A DNA stretch of 64,000 bases from Betaproteobacteria bacterium (GTDB taxonomy: Bacteria; Pseudomonadota; Gammaproteobacteria; Burkholderiales; Usitatibacteraceae), in assembly GCA_016711875.1 (NCBI GenBank), contig JADJSD010000001.1:372001-436000 (forward strand), in the 5' to 3' direction. Both the position numbers and the translations under genes were made by a program. Shown here piece after piece: positions 1 through 7,924 of this stretch. Below the pieces are notes generated by a model that was not told where the DNA came from, did no database searches, and saw only the letters and a list, made by a program, of their open reading frames with translations. Positions within the stretch are counted from its first letter, which is position 1. The number at the start of each line of letters is the position of its first letter.

Positions 1-223
1 TCACCTCGATGACGAGCCGGTTCCACCCGCCGGGCTTGGGCATGGAGCCGTCGGGCAGCTTCTTGCGGGCGGACGTGCCCGGCCCGCTCAGCCACAGGGA
101 GAGACCCTTGCATTTCACGATCGCGAAGGGCGGCCCCCAACGGTCGGCCAGCTTGAACCCGAGCGCCTGGTAGAACGGCAGCGAGTTGTCGACATCGTCG
201 ACGAGGTAACGGACCGTGGCCAC
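1..223 (-). CDS. VOC-family (glyoxalase-like) protein, partial
   Basis: The gene runs off the left edge, so only about 74 N-terminal codons are present. The translation begins VATVRYLVDDVDNSLPFYQ and continues with an LGFKLADRWG segment, the usual first beta-alpha-beta-beta-beta half of a vicinal-oxygen-chelate domain. I chose the GTG at 223 because a GGGAGA ribosome site lies just upstream and VOC proteins begin almost directly at this strand. Members bind a metal and act on small electrophiles or antibiotics, but no substrate can be inferred here. Confidence 0.75.
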   Translation of the reverse strand, partial: MATVRYLVDDVDNSLPFYQALGFKLADRWGPPFAIVKCKGLSLWLSGPGTSARKKLPDGSMPKPGGWNRLVIEV

Positions 224-303
224 GCTGATCTCCCGGAAGGAATCCGCGGCCAATCTACCCCGAAATGGCGATCCCGAGTCCCGGGAGTCCGAACCGCCCG
301 CCC

Positions 304-780
304 TCAGAGCTCCCGCGAATAGACGATGAAGCCGTGGTGCCCCGCGACCCTGTCGTAGAGCGCCCGGCCCGCCGCGTTGTCCGAGCGGGTCTGCCAGTAC
401 ACGCGGCTGCATCCCTTCGCGATCGCCGCCTCGGCGACCGATTCGATCAGCCGCCGCCCGATGCCGCGGCCTCGAAGCGCCGGCAGCGTGAAGAGATCCT
501 GCAGGTAGCACACGTCCGTGAGGCGCGTGGTGCTGCGGTGGAAGAGATAGTGCGCGAGACCCACGATCCGGCCGCCCTCCTCCGCCACGAGCGCATGGAC
601 GGGCTCCGCGGCATCGAGGAAGCGCTCCCAGGTCGACTCGGTGATGGCCTCCGGCAGCGCGGTCTCGCCGCTTCGGCCATAGAACGCGTTGTAGCCGTCC
701 CACAGCGGACGCCAAGCCTCGCGATCCTCGCGGTGCAGGGGCCTCACGGTGACCGGGGCGGGATCAGGCGTCGCGCTCAA
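304..780 (-). CDS. GNAT-family N-acetyltransferase
   Basis: A 158-residue single-domain GNAT protein. The acetyl-CoA pyrophosphate loop is visible as LRGRGIGRRLIES (about residues 103-115), followed by the SDNAAGRALYDRV motif of the last helix. The family transfers an acetyl group from acetyl-CoA to an amine; the acceptor is unknown. The longest frame starts with TTG at 780 and overlaps the methyltransferase stop by 17 bases, suggesting translational coupling; a GTG at 747 is an alternative start. Confidence 0.85.
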   Translation of the reverse strand: MSATPDPAPVTVRPLHREDREAWRPLWDGYNAFYGRSGETALPEAITESTWERFLDAAEPVHALVAEEGGRIVGLAHYLFHRSTTRLTDVCYLQDLFTLPALRGRGIGRRLIESVAEAAIAKGCSRVYWQTRSDNAAGRALYDRVAGHHGFIVYSREL

Positions 781-1342
781 GGACGATTTCCCACAGGGCC
801 TTCGGGTTCGCGTACTTCGCCGTCACGTAGTGCTCCTTCGAGATCGCGCGCCAGCCGGTCGCGAAGAGCCGGTCCACCGCGACGGCGTCGAAGAACCGCT
901 TCGGCTCGCCCTCGACGAGGTAGTAGTCGTCCTCGATCTTCGGGTGACCGCTCGCGCCGTAATGGTAATCCTCCGTGGAATTGAGGCGGCACAGGAGGAG
1001 GCCGCCCGGACGAAGCGCCTCGCGGATGCGCGCGACCAGCGCCATGGTGTCGGCCCAAGGGAAGTAATGCAGCGACAGGCTCGCCACCACGGCCCCGTAG
1101 CCATCGCGGGCGACCGGCCACGGGTCGCGGATGTCGCGGCTCAGGACCGTCGCGGAAGGAGCCGCTTGCCGCGCGCGATCCGCCGCCTTGGCATCGAGCT
1201 CGAGGGCGATCACCTCGAGGCCCGCTCCGGCGAGCACCGCCGTGTCGGCCCCCGATCCGCAGCCCAGTTCGAGCACCGGCGCGGCGCCGCAGGATGCGAC
1301 CGTGCGAACGATCCAGCGTTCGAGCCAGGGGTCTTCGTGCAT
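764..1342 (-). CDS. Class I SAM-dependent methyltransferase
   Basis: A 192-residue Rossmann-fold methyltransferase. Motif I is VLELGCGSGADT (about residues 23-34), followed by the acidic strand end VIALELDA and later LRPGGLLLCRLN, all standard for SAM binding. The acceptor substrate is not evident. It lies upstream of, and overlaps, the GNAT gene on the same strand. Confidence 0.88.
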   Translation of the reverse strand: MHEDPWLERWIVRTVASCGAAPVLELGCGSGADTAVLAGAGLEVIALELDAKAADRARQAAPSATVLSRDIRDPWPVARDGYGAVVASLSLHYFPWADTMALVARIREALRPGGLLLCRLNSTEDYHYGASGHPKIEDDYYLVEGEPKRFFDAVAVDRLFATGWRAISKEHYVTAKYANPKALWEIVLERDA

Positions 1343-1379
1343 GCGACAGGACGGTGGTTTCTCGGCGGAAAGGCCCGCG

Positions 1380-1411
1380 GGCCGCTACGGGCTACGGGCT
1401 ACGGGCTCCGG
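1380..1411. repeat. Short heptanucleotide tandem repeat
   Basis: Three copies of the 7-bp unit CTACGGG followed by a degenerate fourth (CTCCGGG) lie just after the stop codon of the AraC-type regulator. Because it sits beyond the stop, copy-number change would not alter either neighbouring protein. No function is evident. Confidence 0.6.
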
Positions 1412-2301
1412 GCGACGGGAAGGCAGATATCGGTATGGTTGAGACGGCGGCGCGCATCGACCCGCGCCGCGTGGTAGATCTCCACCGCCGGCAGGCCGAC
1501 CAGATTGTATCGGGGAAGCGCGAGGGCGCGAGGGAAGATCGCCGCGTAGGCCGCCGGCAGCGTCTCGAACGACCCCGCGTGCGTGGTGAGCGCGAAGTCG
1601 CCGCCGGGGAAATGCCGGCACGCGACGCCGTCTTCCGGCGCGAGTTGCGCGGGAACGACGAGCGCCGCGTCGAAGCGGAGCTTGTCCGGCGGTGTCACGC
1701 CCGGCGCGTCGTGCCCGATGCCCATCCAGATCCGCGGCCCAGGGATGCGACGCTTCGCCGCCCATCGCTCCAGCCGCGTGAAGAGCGAATCCGGCACGGC
1801 CTCGTAGGGGCCGACGTGGCGCACGAAGGCGAGCATCGACGCCCTCAGGCGCACCACCTTCGTCGCGGATAGCGCGAACGCTTCCCCGCCCTCGCCTGCC
1901 GCCCGCGCCGGCAACGGGTGGCGCGGCACGCGCTCGCGGATCCAATCGCGATACTCGCCGGGCGAACGGCCGAAGCGGCGGCGGAACGCCCGCGAGAAGG
2001 TTTCCGGGTTGCGAAATCCGCACGCGAGCGCGATGTCGAGCAGCGTCGAATCCTGCACGAGCATCCGGAAAATGCCACGCTCGAGTCGCAGGCGCGCGAC
2101 GTAGTCCTTCGGCGTTTCCCCGACGGCGGCCTTGAAGACGCGATGCAGCCGGGAAGGCGACAAGCCAGCCTGCCGCGCGAGCACCGCGAGCGACAGGTCG
2201 TCCTCGAGGCTGGCCTGCACATGCAGGAGCAGCGGCAGCAGCCGCTCCCAGCCTTCCTTCGCCGGCAGTCTAGTCCGCGCGCTTGCGCCCACTTCGGCCA
2301 C
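1399..2301 (-). CDS. AraC-family regulator with GyrI-like effector domain
   Basis: 300 residues in two parts. Residues about 20-125 form a tandem helix-turn-helix AraC domain (LSLAVLARQAGLSPSRLHRVF, then IALACGFRNPETFSRAFRRRFG). Residues about 145-295 resemble the GyrI/Rob small-molecule-binding fold (RHVGPYEAVPDSLFTRLERW). This is the Rob/SoxS-with-sensor type, where ligand binding to the C-terminal fold tunes DNA binding. The GTG start overlaps the upstream membrane-protein gene by 32 bases. The ligand and targets are unknown; the adjacent small enzyme genes are possible targets. Confidence 0.88.
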   Translation of the reverse strand: MAEVGASARTRLPAKEGWERLLPLLLHVQASLEDDLSLAVLARQAGLSPSRLHRVFKAAVGETPKDYVARLRLERGIFRMLVQDSTLLDIALACGFRNPETFSRAFRRRFGRSPGEYRDWIRERVPRHPLPARAAGEGGEAFALSATKVVRLRASMLAFVRHVGPYEAVPDSLFTRLERWAAKRRIPGPRIWMGIGHDAPGVTPPDKLRFDAALVVPAQLAPEDGVACRHFPGGDFALTTHAGSFETLPAAYAAIFPRALALPRYNLVGLPAVEIYHAARVDARRRLNHTDICLPVARSP

Positions 2302-2665
2302 CGGCGTAACTCGCCGCGAACTTGGTGAAATAGCTCAGCACGACGATCCAGGGCGAGAGCCCCCCCAGACCGGTCGCGAACAGGATCGCACCGTCGACCA
2401 ACAGGTAGAGCCCGAAGATCGCGAGCGCCGTGGCGAGCCCCTTCGCCCACCACCGCCCGAGCGCGAAAAAGACGGGCATGCCAGCGACGACGGATGCCCA
2501 CGGCGCGGCCTGTGCGGCCCAGGCCTGGTAAGCCGCGACCGGCTGCCCCGGATTGACGACGTGGCTGTAGAAGGCGACGCAGCCGAACGCCGCGGCGATC
2601 ACCGCAACTTCGGCCATGACAGTCCCGGTGATTGCCCGGACCCAACGGATGGAGGACGTATTCAT
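2270..2665 (-). CDS. Small integral membrane protein
   Basis: 131 residues with four hydrophobic stretches (about 10-33, 55-75, 78-98 and 103-122) and a basic tail. No catalytic motif is visible and I do not recognise the family with confidence. The ATG at 2665 is the first in frame, and the 3' end overlaps the AraC-type regulator, so the two are probably co-transcribed. Confidence 0.75.
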   Translation of the reverse strand: MNTSSIRWVRAITGTVMAEVAVIAAAFGCVAFYSHVVNPGQPVAAYQAWAAQAAPWASVVAGMPVFFALGRWWAKGLATALAIFGLYLLVDGAILFATGLGGLSPWIVVLSYFTKFAASYAGGRSGRKRAD

Positions 2666-2724
2666 GGCGGCAGGATGACCTCGCGCGGAATCGCCGTCTT
2701 GACGATTCTTGCTGCATGGTGAGA

Positions 2725-2973
2725 TTACCGAGTTCCGGCGTCCGGCCCCTGCCTCGCGAATCGCGGCAGCACCCGGCCTTCGATCTCCACGGTCCCGAAG
2801 AACATCGCGTACGGCCGAACCCACAAGCCCGACGCGTTGCAGAGCGGCCGGTAAAGAACCAGGGGCTCGAGCGTCTCGCTGTGGCGCACGACGCCGACCA
2901 CCTCGTATTCGCCCCCCTTGTAGTGGCGGTAGCGGCCGGGCGGCGCCTCCGGGAGCGGGGGCAACTCGCTCAC
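2725..2973 (-). CDS. DUF1653 domain protein
   Basis: 82 residues. The central block GRYRHYKGGEYEVVGVVRHSE followed by LVLYRP and PYAMFFGTVEIEG is the characteristic DUF1653 sequence, a small beta-rich domain of unknown role. The start is a GTG that overlaps the preceding GNAT stop as GTGA, so it is translationally coupled to it. Confidence 0.85.
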   Translation of the reverse strand: MSELPPLPEAPPGRYRHYKGGEYEVVGVVRHSETLEPLVLYRPLCNASGLWVRPYAMFFGTVEIEGRVLPRFARQGPDAGTR

Positions 2974-3443
2974 GGCTTCGGGGGAACCGGCTTGTAGAGG
3001 TTGAGGTTCGTGGGCTCGTAGCCGAGCTTGTCGTACAACGCACGGGCCGCCTTGTTGTGCCCGAACACGTGCAGCGCGATGCCTGCGAGTCCCAGTCGGC
3101 GCACCTCGTCTTCCGCTGCCCGCATGGCGCGCTCCGCGTGCCCCTGCCGCTGGTGAGCGGGCCAGACCATGAGGTCGTAGACATGCACGATGCGCTCCGC
3201 ACCGCGTTGCTTGACCAGCAGCCACAGCACGCCGACGTGCCGGCCATCGGCGGCGTCGATCGAGTACAGGTGGTTGTCCGGCGTATCCCGGCCTTGCGGA
3301 AGGAGGGCTTCGTATTCCTGGCGCGACTTCTCCAGCGCCTCGTCTTCACGCCACTGCCCCGCGGCGACCTTGTCGCCGGCATATCCGGGCACGACATCGG
3401 CCAGCCACGCCGCGTACTCGGCTTCCGTCAGCGGGCGGATCAC
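2970..3443 (-). CDS. GNAT-family N-acetyltransferase
   Basis: 157 residues. GNAT features are VHVYDLMVWPAHQRQGHAERAM (beta-4 plus the acetyl-CoA loop, here with RQGHAE) and the FGHNKAARALYDKLGYEP C-terminal motif. The GTG at 3443 overlaps the upstream GNAT stop as GTGA. It sits in a coupled three-gene unit with two other small proteins. Substrate unknown. Confidence 0.87.
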   Translation of the reverse strand: MIRPLTEAEYAAWLADVVPGYAGDKVAAGQWREDEALEKSRQEYEALLPQGRDTPDNHLYSIDAADGRHVGVLWLLVKQRGAERIVHVYDLMVWPAHQRQGHAERAMRAAEDEVRRLGLAGIALHVFGHNKAARALYDKLGYEPTNLNLYKPVPPKP

Positions 3444-3868
3444 GGATTCACCTCCGTCATGATGGAAAGCAGCGCGAGTTCGGTGCGCTCCACCGCCCCC
3501 ACCGCCCGCCAGAAGTCGAGGCCGGCGCGGTTGTCGCCGACCACGAGCAGGTGGCACTTGTCGATGCCTTGCGAGCGCAGGGCCGCGAGCCCCGCCCGCA
3601 GCAGCGCGCTGCCGACGCCCGTTCGCCGCCTGCCGGGGACCGTCATGAGGTGGTGGATGAGCCCGCGGCGGCCGTCGTGCCCGCACAGGATCGTGCCCGC
3701 CATCTCGTCGCCTTCCATCGCGACGAAGCTCAGGCCCGGGTTGCGGCGCAGGTACCGCTCGATGGGGCCGCGCTCATCGGCGGCGGAAAGGCCCACGCCG
3801 GGTGTCGCCTCCCACAGCGCGTGGGCGGCCTCGTAGTCGGCGGGCTCGAAGGGGCGGATCGTCGTCAT
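3440..3868 (-). CDS. GNAT-family N-acetyltransferase
   Basis: 142 residues. The motif RRRTGVGSALLRAGL binds acetyl-CoA, and DNRAGLDFWRAVGA is the family's C-terminal signature. It is first in a coupled run (GNAT, GNAT, DUF1653) linked by GTGA overlaps. The two adjacent GNATs are quite different in sequence, so this is not a recent tandem duplication. Confidence 0.88.
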   Translation of the reverse strand: MTTIRPFEPADYEAAHALWEATPGVGLSAADERGPIERYLRRNPGLSFVAMEGDEMAGTILCGHDGRRGLIHHLMTVPGRRRTGVGSALLRAGLAALRSQGIDKCHLLVVGDNRAGLDFWRAVGAVERTELALLSIMTEVNP

Positions 3869-3927
3869 GGGTTCACTTCAGTGGAGGCGGAAGGAGGCCG
3901 GCGGCTTCCTCCGCGGACATCGGGTGT

Positions 3928-4182
3928 TCAAACGGCCTTTCCGCACCCCTCGGGCTTGAAGACGCGCTTCGCGGAAGGCGGATTCTTCGCGAGCTTGCCG
4001 GCCGGCCGGATGGGGCGCGGCGCGAAGTTGCCGCCGCAGTTGGGGCAAACGCCCTTCAGCACGTCCGTCACGCAGGCGCGGCAGAACGTGCACTCGAACG
4101 AGCAGATGAAGGCTTCGGACGATTCCGGCGGCAGGTCGCGGTTGCAGCATTCGCAGTTGGGTCGCAGTTCCAGCATGGCCAT
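3928..4182 (-). CDS. DUF1272 cysteine-rich protein
   Basis: 84 residues beginning MAMLELRPNCECC. Conserved cysteine pairs (CECC, CSFECTFCRAC, CPNCGG) suggest a small zinc-ribbon or double-zinc fold. The family is defined only as DUF1272. A second methionine two codons in (4176) is an equally good start. Confidence 0.88.
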   Translation of the reverse strand: MAMLELRPNCECCNRDLPPESSEAFICSFECTFCRACVTDVLKGVCPNCGGNFAPRPIRPAGKLAKNPPSAKRVFKPEGCGKAV

Positions 4183-4186
4183 TTCC

Positions 4187-4665
4187 TCAATAGGGCGAGC
4201 CGTCCTTGTGGGTGAAGTGCCACTGCCCGTCGACGAACGCGCCCTTCAGGTCCTCGTCCGGGTAGGTGACCTCGTCGCCGGGCGTGCGGTCTCCCACCTC
4301 GAGGTAGACCGCGTCCTCATCCGTCTCGTTCACCAGTCGGTGGCCATTGCCCGTGCCGGCCTTGAATCCCGCGCACATCCCGGGCCCGAGGCGCGTGCCG
4401 CCCTCGTCCGTCTGCAGCGTGGGATGCCCGGACACCACGTAGATGAACTCGTCCTGCCTCGTGTGCGCATGGCGAAGCGCCGAGGCGCTCCCGGGCGTGA
4501 GCTGCGCGATGTTGACGCCGAAGTTCGAGAGGCCGAAGAGCTCGCCCAGCGGGTGCTTCACGCGCCCTTCCATGCGCGAGGCGAAGGGTTCGGGGTAGAC
4601 GGATTTCCTCGTGCGCGCCGGCGCATCGAGGGCATCGATGGCGATGGGGGTTTCGCTTCGGCCAT
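4187..4665 (-). pseudogene. Cupin-domain protein with apparent frameshift near the start
   Basis: The bulk encodes a cupin: IAIDALDAPARTRK, LRHAHTRQDEFIYVVSG (metal-binding HxH and E) and LGPGMCAGFKAG, ending WHFTHKDGSPY. No ATG, GTG or TTG lies in this frame near the expected start. An ATG at 4665, 6 bases after the upstream stop, is in another frame (MAEAKPP) and would join the cupin frame if the C5 run at 4646-4650 had one more C. Either a one-base deletion has disabled the gene, the read is wrong, or a non-standard start is used. Confidence 0.65.
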
Positions 4666-4671
4666 GGCCGC

Positions 4672-5010
4672 TCAGTTGATGCGCCACCAGGCTTCGGCGC
4701 CATCGAGGTGGACGAGGATTTCCTTCGCCTCGAACTTGCCATCCAGGCTGCGAAGCGCCATCCCGGGGCCATGCAGCTCCGAATGGATGTCCTCCCACAC
4801 GTCCCACTTGGCATCGTCGTCGTCGGTGTTGGCCTGCAGCAATTCCAGTTCCTCGGCAAAAAGCCCGCGCAGGGGCTCGAAGGCCTCCGTCGGCGTGAAG
4901 GTGCCGCTGTACCACGGGTAATCCTTCTCGCCGGGCCGCACGGCGATGGTGCCGAGCAGTGATTCCCCGCGCACGAGTTCCAGCGTGGGGGGCATCGGGG
5001 ATTTCGACAT
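4672..5010 (-). CDS. Hypothetical acidic protein
   Basis: 112 residues, acidic and soluble, with no signal peptide. The sequence includes SGTFTPTEAFEPLRGLF and ends HLDGAEAWWRIN. I do not recognise a named domain. The ATG at 5010 was preferred over the longer frame (5037) because the extension looks like untranslated leader. It lies directly upstream of the cupin gene. Confidence 0.65.
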   Translation of the reverse strand: MSKSPMPPTLELVRGESLLGTIAVRPGEKDYPWYSGTFTPTEAFEPLRGLFAEELELLQANTDDDDAKWDVWEDIHSELHGPGMALRSLDGKFEAKEILVHLDGAEAWWRIN

Positions 5011-5040
5011 GGCTTCGTCCTTTCGTCGCGCGGGCACGAC

Positions 5041-5691
5041 CTACCCGCGAAGTTGACCAGATTCGCCGCGCTTGCGCCACACGCTCGCGAGCCAGGGCTG
5101 CTGCTCGCGCGGCAGGCCCGGCGGACGGTAGTAATGCTCGAGTTCCTCGAACCCGGCGCCCTCCATGAAGGCGCGCCAGGTCCCGATGTCGTGGTAGGCC
5201 CCGTAGCGCCCGCGGTTCCAGCCTTCCTCGTTGTTGCCGCGCGGGTTCGAGGCGAAGAGCACGCCCTCCGGACTGAGCGCCGCATGCAACTCGCGCAGCA
5301 CGCGCGGCAGTTCGCGGGAAGGCACGTGGAAGAGCGAGGCGTTCGCGAAGATGCCGTCGAAGCGAACCGCCGGCAGGTTGAGCGCGAGGAAATCCTGCTC
5401 GAGCACTTCGCAGCCGCCGTGTTCGCGGGCCATGGCGGCGAACTCCGGCGCGCCCTCGAGCCCCACCGGCTCGTGGCCCAGCGCGCGGAACGTGGCGAGG
5501 TCGCGGCCCGGGCCACAGCCGAAGTCGAGGATGCGAAAGGGGGGCGTGCCTCGAATGTGCCGCAGGAGGGCCTCGATGTTCTGGCGCACGTCGTGGTCTC
5601 GCGTGCCTTGCCGGAAATCCTCCGCGCGCTCGGCATAGTGCGCGATCGTGGTCGCGGAGATGAAAGCGAGGTCGTCGCCGGGCTGCGTCAT
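5041..5691 (-). CDS. Class I SAM-dependent methyltransferase
   Basis: 216 residues. Motif I is ILDFGCGPGRDLATFRALG, followed by GLEGAPEFAAMARE. The N-terminal AEDFRQGTRDHDVRQNIEALL segment is typical of a subgroup of small-molecule methyltransferases. The substrate is unknown. It is 9 bases from the downstream HAD gene on the same strand. Confidence 0.87.
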   Translation of the reverse strand: MTQPGDDLAFISATTIAHYAERAEDFRQGTRDHDVRQNIEALLRHIRGTPPFRILDFGCGPGRDLATFRALGHEPVGLEGAPEFAAMAREHGGCEVLEQDFLALNLPAVRFDGIFANASLFHVPSRELPRVLRELHAALSPEGVLFASNPRGNNEEGWNRGRYGAYHDIGTWRAFMEGAGFEELEHYYRPPGLPREQQPWLASVWRKRGESGQLRG

Positions 5692-5700
5692 CGGGTTCCT

Positions 5701-6348
5701 TCAGGCGCCCGCGAGGGCATCGACGAGGCGCCGGCCGGGCTCGTGCGGGGAAACGTGGAACGCGGCCATGCCGAGCGATCGCGCCGGGACGATGTCGACC
5801 TCGTGGTTGTCGCCGATCATGAGGCAATCGGCCGGTTCCAACCCGAGCAACGCCAGGGCCGCGAGGAAAATGGAGGGGTCGGGCTTGGGCTTGCCGGTGT
5901 CCTCGGGCGTCAGCACGGCGACGAAGTGCCGCCCCATCCCGAGCCGTTCGACCTTGCGCAGCGCCTGGCCCCGCTCGCCGTTGCTCACGATCACCTTGGG
6001 CACGCCGGCCGTGCGCGCGAGGAATTCGTCCGCGCCCTCGACCCGCCGCCAATGCGTCTCGTAGCGCTCGAGGTATCGCGCGAACAGCGCATCGGCTTCG
6101 GGATCGGCCACATCCCTCGACAGCAAGCCGCGGATGCGCGCGCGCCGTTGCCCCTGGAGCGTGGTCTCGCCGTCGCGGAAGCGGCGCCAGTGAAATTCGG
6201 TGAGTTCCGCCCACCGGTCGGCGATTTCCGCATCCGCGAAAGCCGCGAGGTCCGGGTGGAATTCGCGAAACGACTGCGCCGCCTGCCGCATCGCGAAGGT
6301 GTCGTCGATGAGCGTGTCGTCGAGATCGATGAGGATGCCCCGGGCCAT
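5701..6348 (-). CDS. HAD-superfamily hydrolase
   Basis: 215 residues. Motif I DLDDTLIDDT (nucleophile Asp about residue 8), motif II IVSNG, and motifs III/IV KPKPDPSIF and CLMIGDNHEVDI are all intact. The helical cap between motifs I and II is typical of subfamily I phosphatases/dehalogenase-like enzymes. The likely activity is a phosphatase on a small phosphoester; the substrate is unknown. Confidence 0.9.
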   Translation of the reverse strand: MARGILIDLDDTLIDDTFAMRQAAQSFREFHPDLAAFADAEIADRWAELTEFHWRRFRDGETTLQGQRRARIRGLLSRDVADPEADALFARYLERYETHWRRVEGADEFLARTAGVPKVIVSNGERGQALRKVERLGMGRHFVAVLTPEDTGKPKPDPSIFLAALALLGLEPADCLMIGDNHEVDIVPARSLGMAAFHVSPHEPGRRLVDALAGA

Positions 6349-6352
6349 GTCG

Positions 6353-6766
6353 CTATCCCGGCACAGCGCCCGGGGGAATGGCCGTGGCCTGTGACCACAC
6401 GGCGAGCCACTCGCCTTCGCGAAGCTCGTACGAATCCGTGTGCCAGCAACGCACCCCCTTGCCCGAAGGGAACCGCAGCGTCGCCTGGTACCGGACGATG
6501 GCCATATCCGTGCCGACCCGCACGTCCATCGCATCCGGCTCCCAGGCGAGATAGTTCAGTTCACCCGTCCGGATGGCCTCGAGGTAGCCGGCCTTGTCGA
6601 ACGTCCTGCCCGCCGGCGTGACGAGCTGGTATTCCGGCGCGTGCATCCGGCCGGCGAGCTCGAGATCCTTCGCGACGAGGGCCTGCGTGCGCTGCTTCTC
6701 CCGGGCGCGGAGGTGGTCGGCGATCGCGGGATCCCGCCCGGAGCCGGAATCGAGTCGCTGCGTCAT
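6353..6766 (-). CDS. NTF2-like (DUF4440/SnoaL-type) protein
   Basis: 137 residues in a single cystatin/NTF2-like fold. The N-terminal helix (HLRAREKQRTQALVAKDLELAGRM), then YQLVTPAGRTFDKAGYLEAI and WLAVWSQATAI, match the DUF4440 pattern. Such proteins are small ligand-binding or isomerase-like domains; no catalytic residues can be assigned. It ends 4 bases before the HAD start. Confidence 0.78.
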   Translation of the reverse strand: MTQRLDSGSGRDPAIADHLRAREKQRTQALVAKDLELAGRMHAPEYQLVTPAGRTFDKAGYLEAIRTGELNYLAWEPDAMDVRVGTDMAIVRYQATLRFPSGKGVRCWHTDSYELREGEWLAVWSQATAIPPGAVPG

Positions 6767-6788
6767 TCGGTTCCTCGATGGGTTCGGG

Positions 6789-7859
6789 TCATCGGGCGGG
6801 CGGCAGCGCCAGTTGCTTCACGACGCGGCGCTGCGCCTCGATGAGCGCCGGATTCGGATCGTGTCCCGCCTGGGGGACGAGGACGAATTCCTTGCGCGGC
6901 GCCGTGATGCCGTCGAAGTAGCGCTTCGCCACCTCCGGCGTCGCGACGAGATCCTCCGCGCCGTGGACGAGGAAGACCGGAATCGCGAAGGCCGGTACCT
7001 GCTTCGCAAGATCCACCTTCGAATAGAGTCCGTCGCCCTTGCGGCCGACGAACTGGAGGTACGAGTAATCCTCGCCCTCCTCCGCCTCCGCCAGACGTTC
7101 GCGCGTGTCGTAGCCCGGCGCCGGCGCCCACCAGGCCTTGGGCGCGGGGGCGGACGACTTCGCTTCGTAGGCCCGCGTGGCGCGGCGCAGGATGCCGAAA
7201 TGGCGCGGGTTCTCCCACGGCGGCGGACCTATCCCCGCGAGGGTGGAGACGGTCTTCTCGTCGCCCGCCGCCTTCGCGAGCGCCGATACTTTCGCGTAGC
7301 TCGTGGCGGGGTTCTCCCGGTAGCTCACGACCTGCGACACGCCCACATAGGCATGGAAGAGATCGGGCCGGGCCTTCGCCATGTGCACGCCCAGGATCGA
7401 TCCCCAAGAGCCGCCCAGCAGGACGACCTTCTTCGCCCCCAGGCGACGCGTCACGTACCGGGCCAGCTCCACGCCATCGGCGGCCATCCGCTCGACGGTG
7501 AGCGCCGATTCGCCCGGCGGACTGCGGCCGAACGTGCGTCCCGCGCCGCGCTGGTCCCACTGCACGAGCGTGTAATCCTTCTCCCACGCGCCGTAGAGCG
7601 CGTCGGCGTAGGGGCTGAGCGGATTGCCGGGGCCGCCGTGCAGGAAGAGGATCACCGGATTGGCGCAGTCCGCGCCCTTCACGGTGACCCATTGCTCCAC
7701 GCCGCCCAGGGGAACGAAGCCCTCCTCGCGGACAGCCTGGCCTGCGGAGGCGCAGATCGAAGCCGATGGGGCGGCGAGCACCGGCGCACCGGCCAGCAAG
7801 GCGCCGGCCATCGCGACGGCACGAAAACCGGCAGCCGCGGACACCTTCCGTTCGGACAT
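6789..7859 (-). CDS. Secreted alpha/beta hydrolase, proline iminopeptidase-like
   Basis: 356 residues with an N-terminal signal peptide (MSERK through about residue 32, ending APVLAA). The oxyanion motif FLHGGPGNPLS, the WDQRGAGRTFG segment and nucleophile elbow GGSWGS match the prolyl aminopeptidase group (S33). The acid is probably in HGAEDLVATP and the His in QAGHDPNP. It likely acts in the periplasm on a peptide, ester or amide. An in-frame ATG lies two codons upstream (7865). Confidence 0.87.
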   Translation of the reverse strand: MSERKVSAAAGFRAVAMAGALLAGAPVLAAPSASICASAGQAVREEGFVPLGGVEQWVTVKGADCANPVILFLHGGPGNPLSPYADALYGAWEKDYTLVQWDQRGAGRTFGRSPPGESALTVERMAADGVELARYVTRRLGAKKVVLLGGSWGSILGVHMAKARPDLFHAYVGVSQVVSYRENPATSYAKVSALAKAAGDEKTVSTLAGIGPPPWENPRHFGILRRATRAYEAKSSAPAPKAWWAPAPGYDTRERLAEAEEGEDYSYLQFVGRKGDGLYSKVDLAKQVPAFAIPVFLVHGAEDLVATPEVAKRYFDGITAPRKEFVLVPQAGHDPNPALIEAQRRVVKQLALPPAR

Positions 7860-7924
7860 GGTCATTCCTTCGATCGAGGCCCCGAAGGATAGCGCCGAAT
7901 GAAGTCGCCCGCGGCGGCCCTGCA

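Noticed and set aside
1380..1411. Phase-variation repeat
   Set aside because: The 7-bp repeats lie after a stop codon, outside any promoter I can identify, so slippage would have no clear effect.
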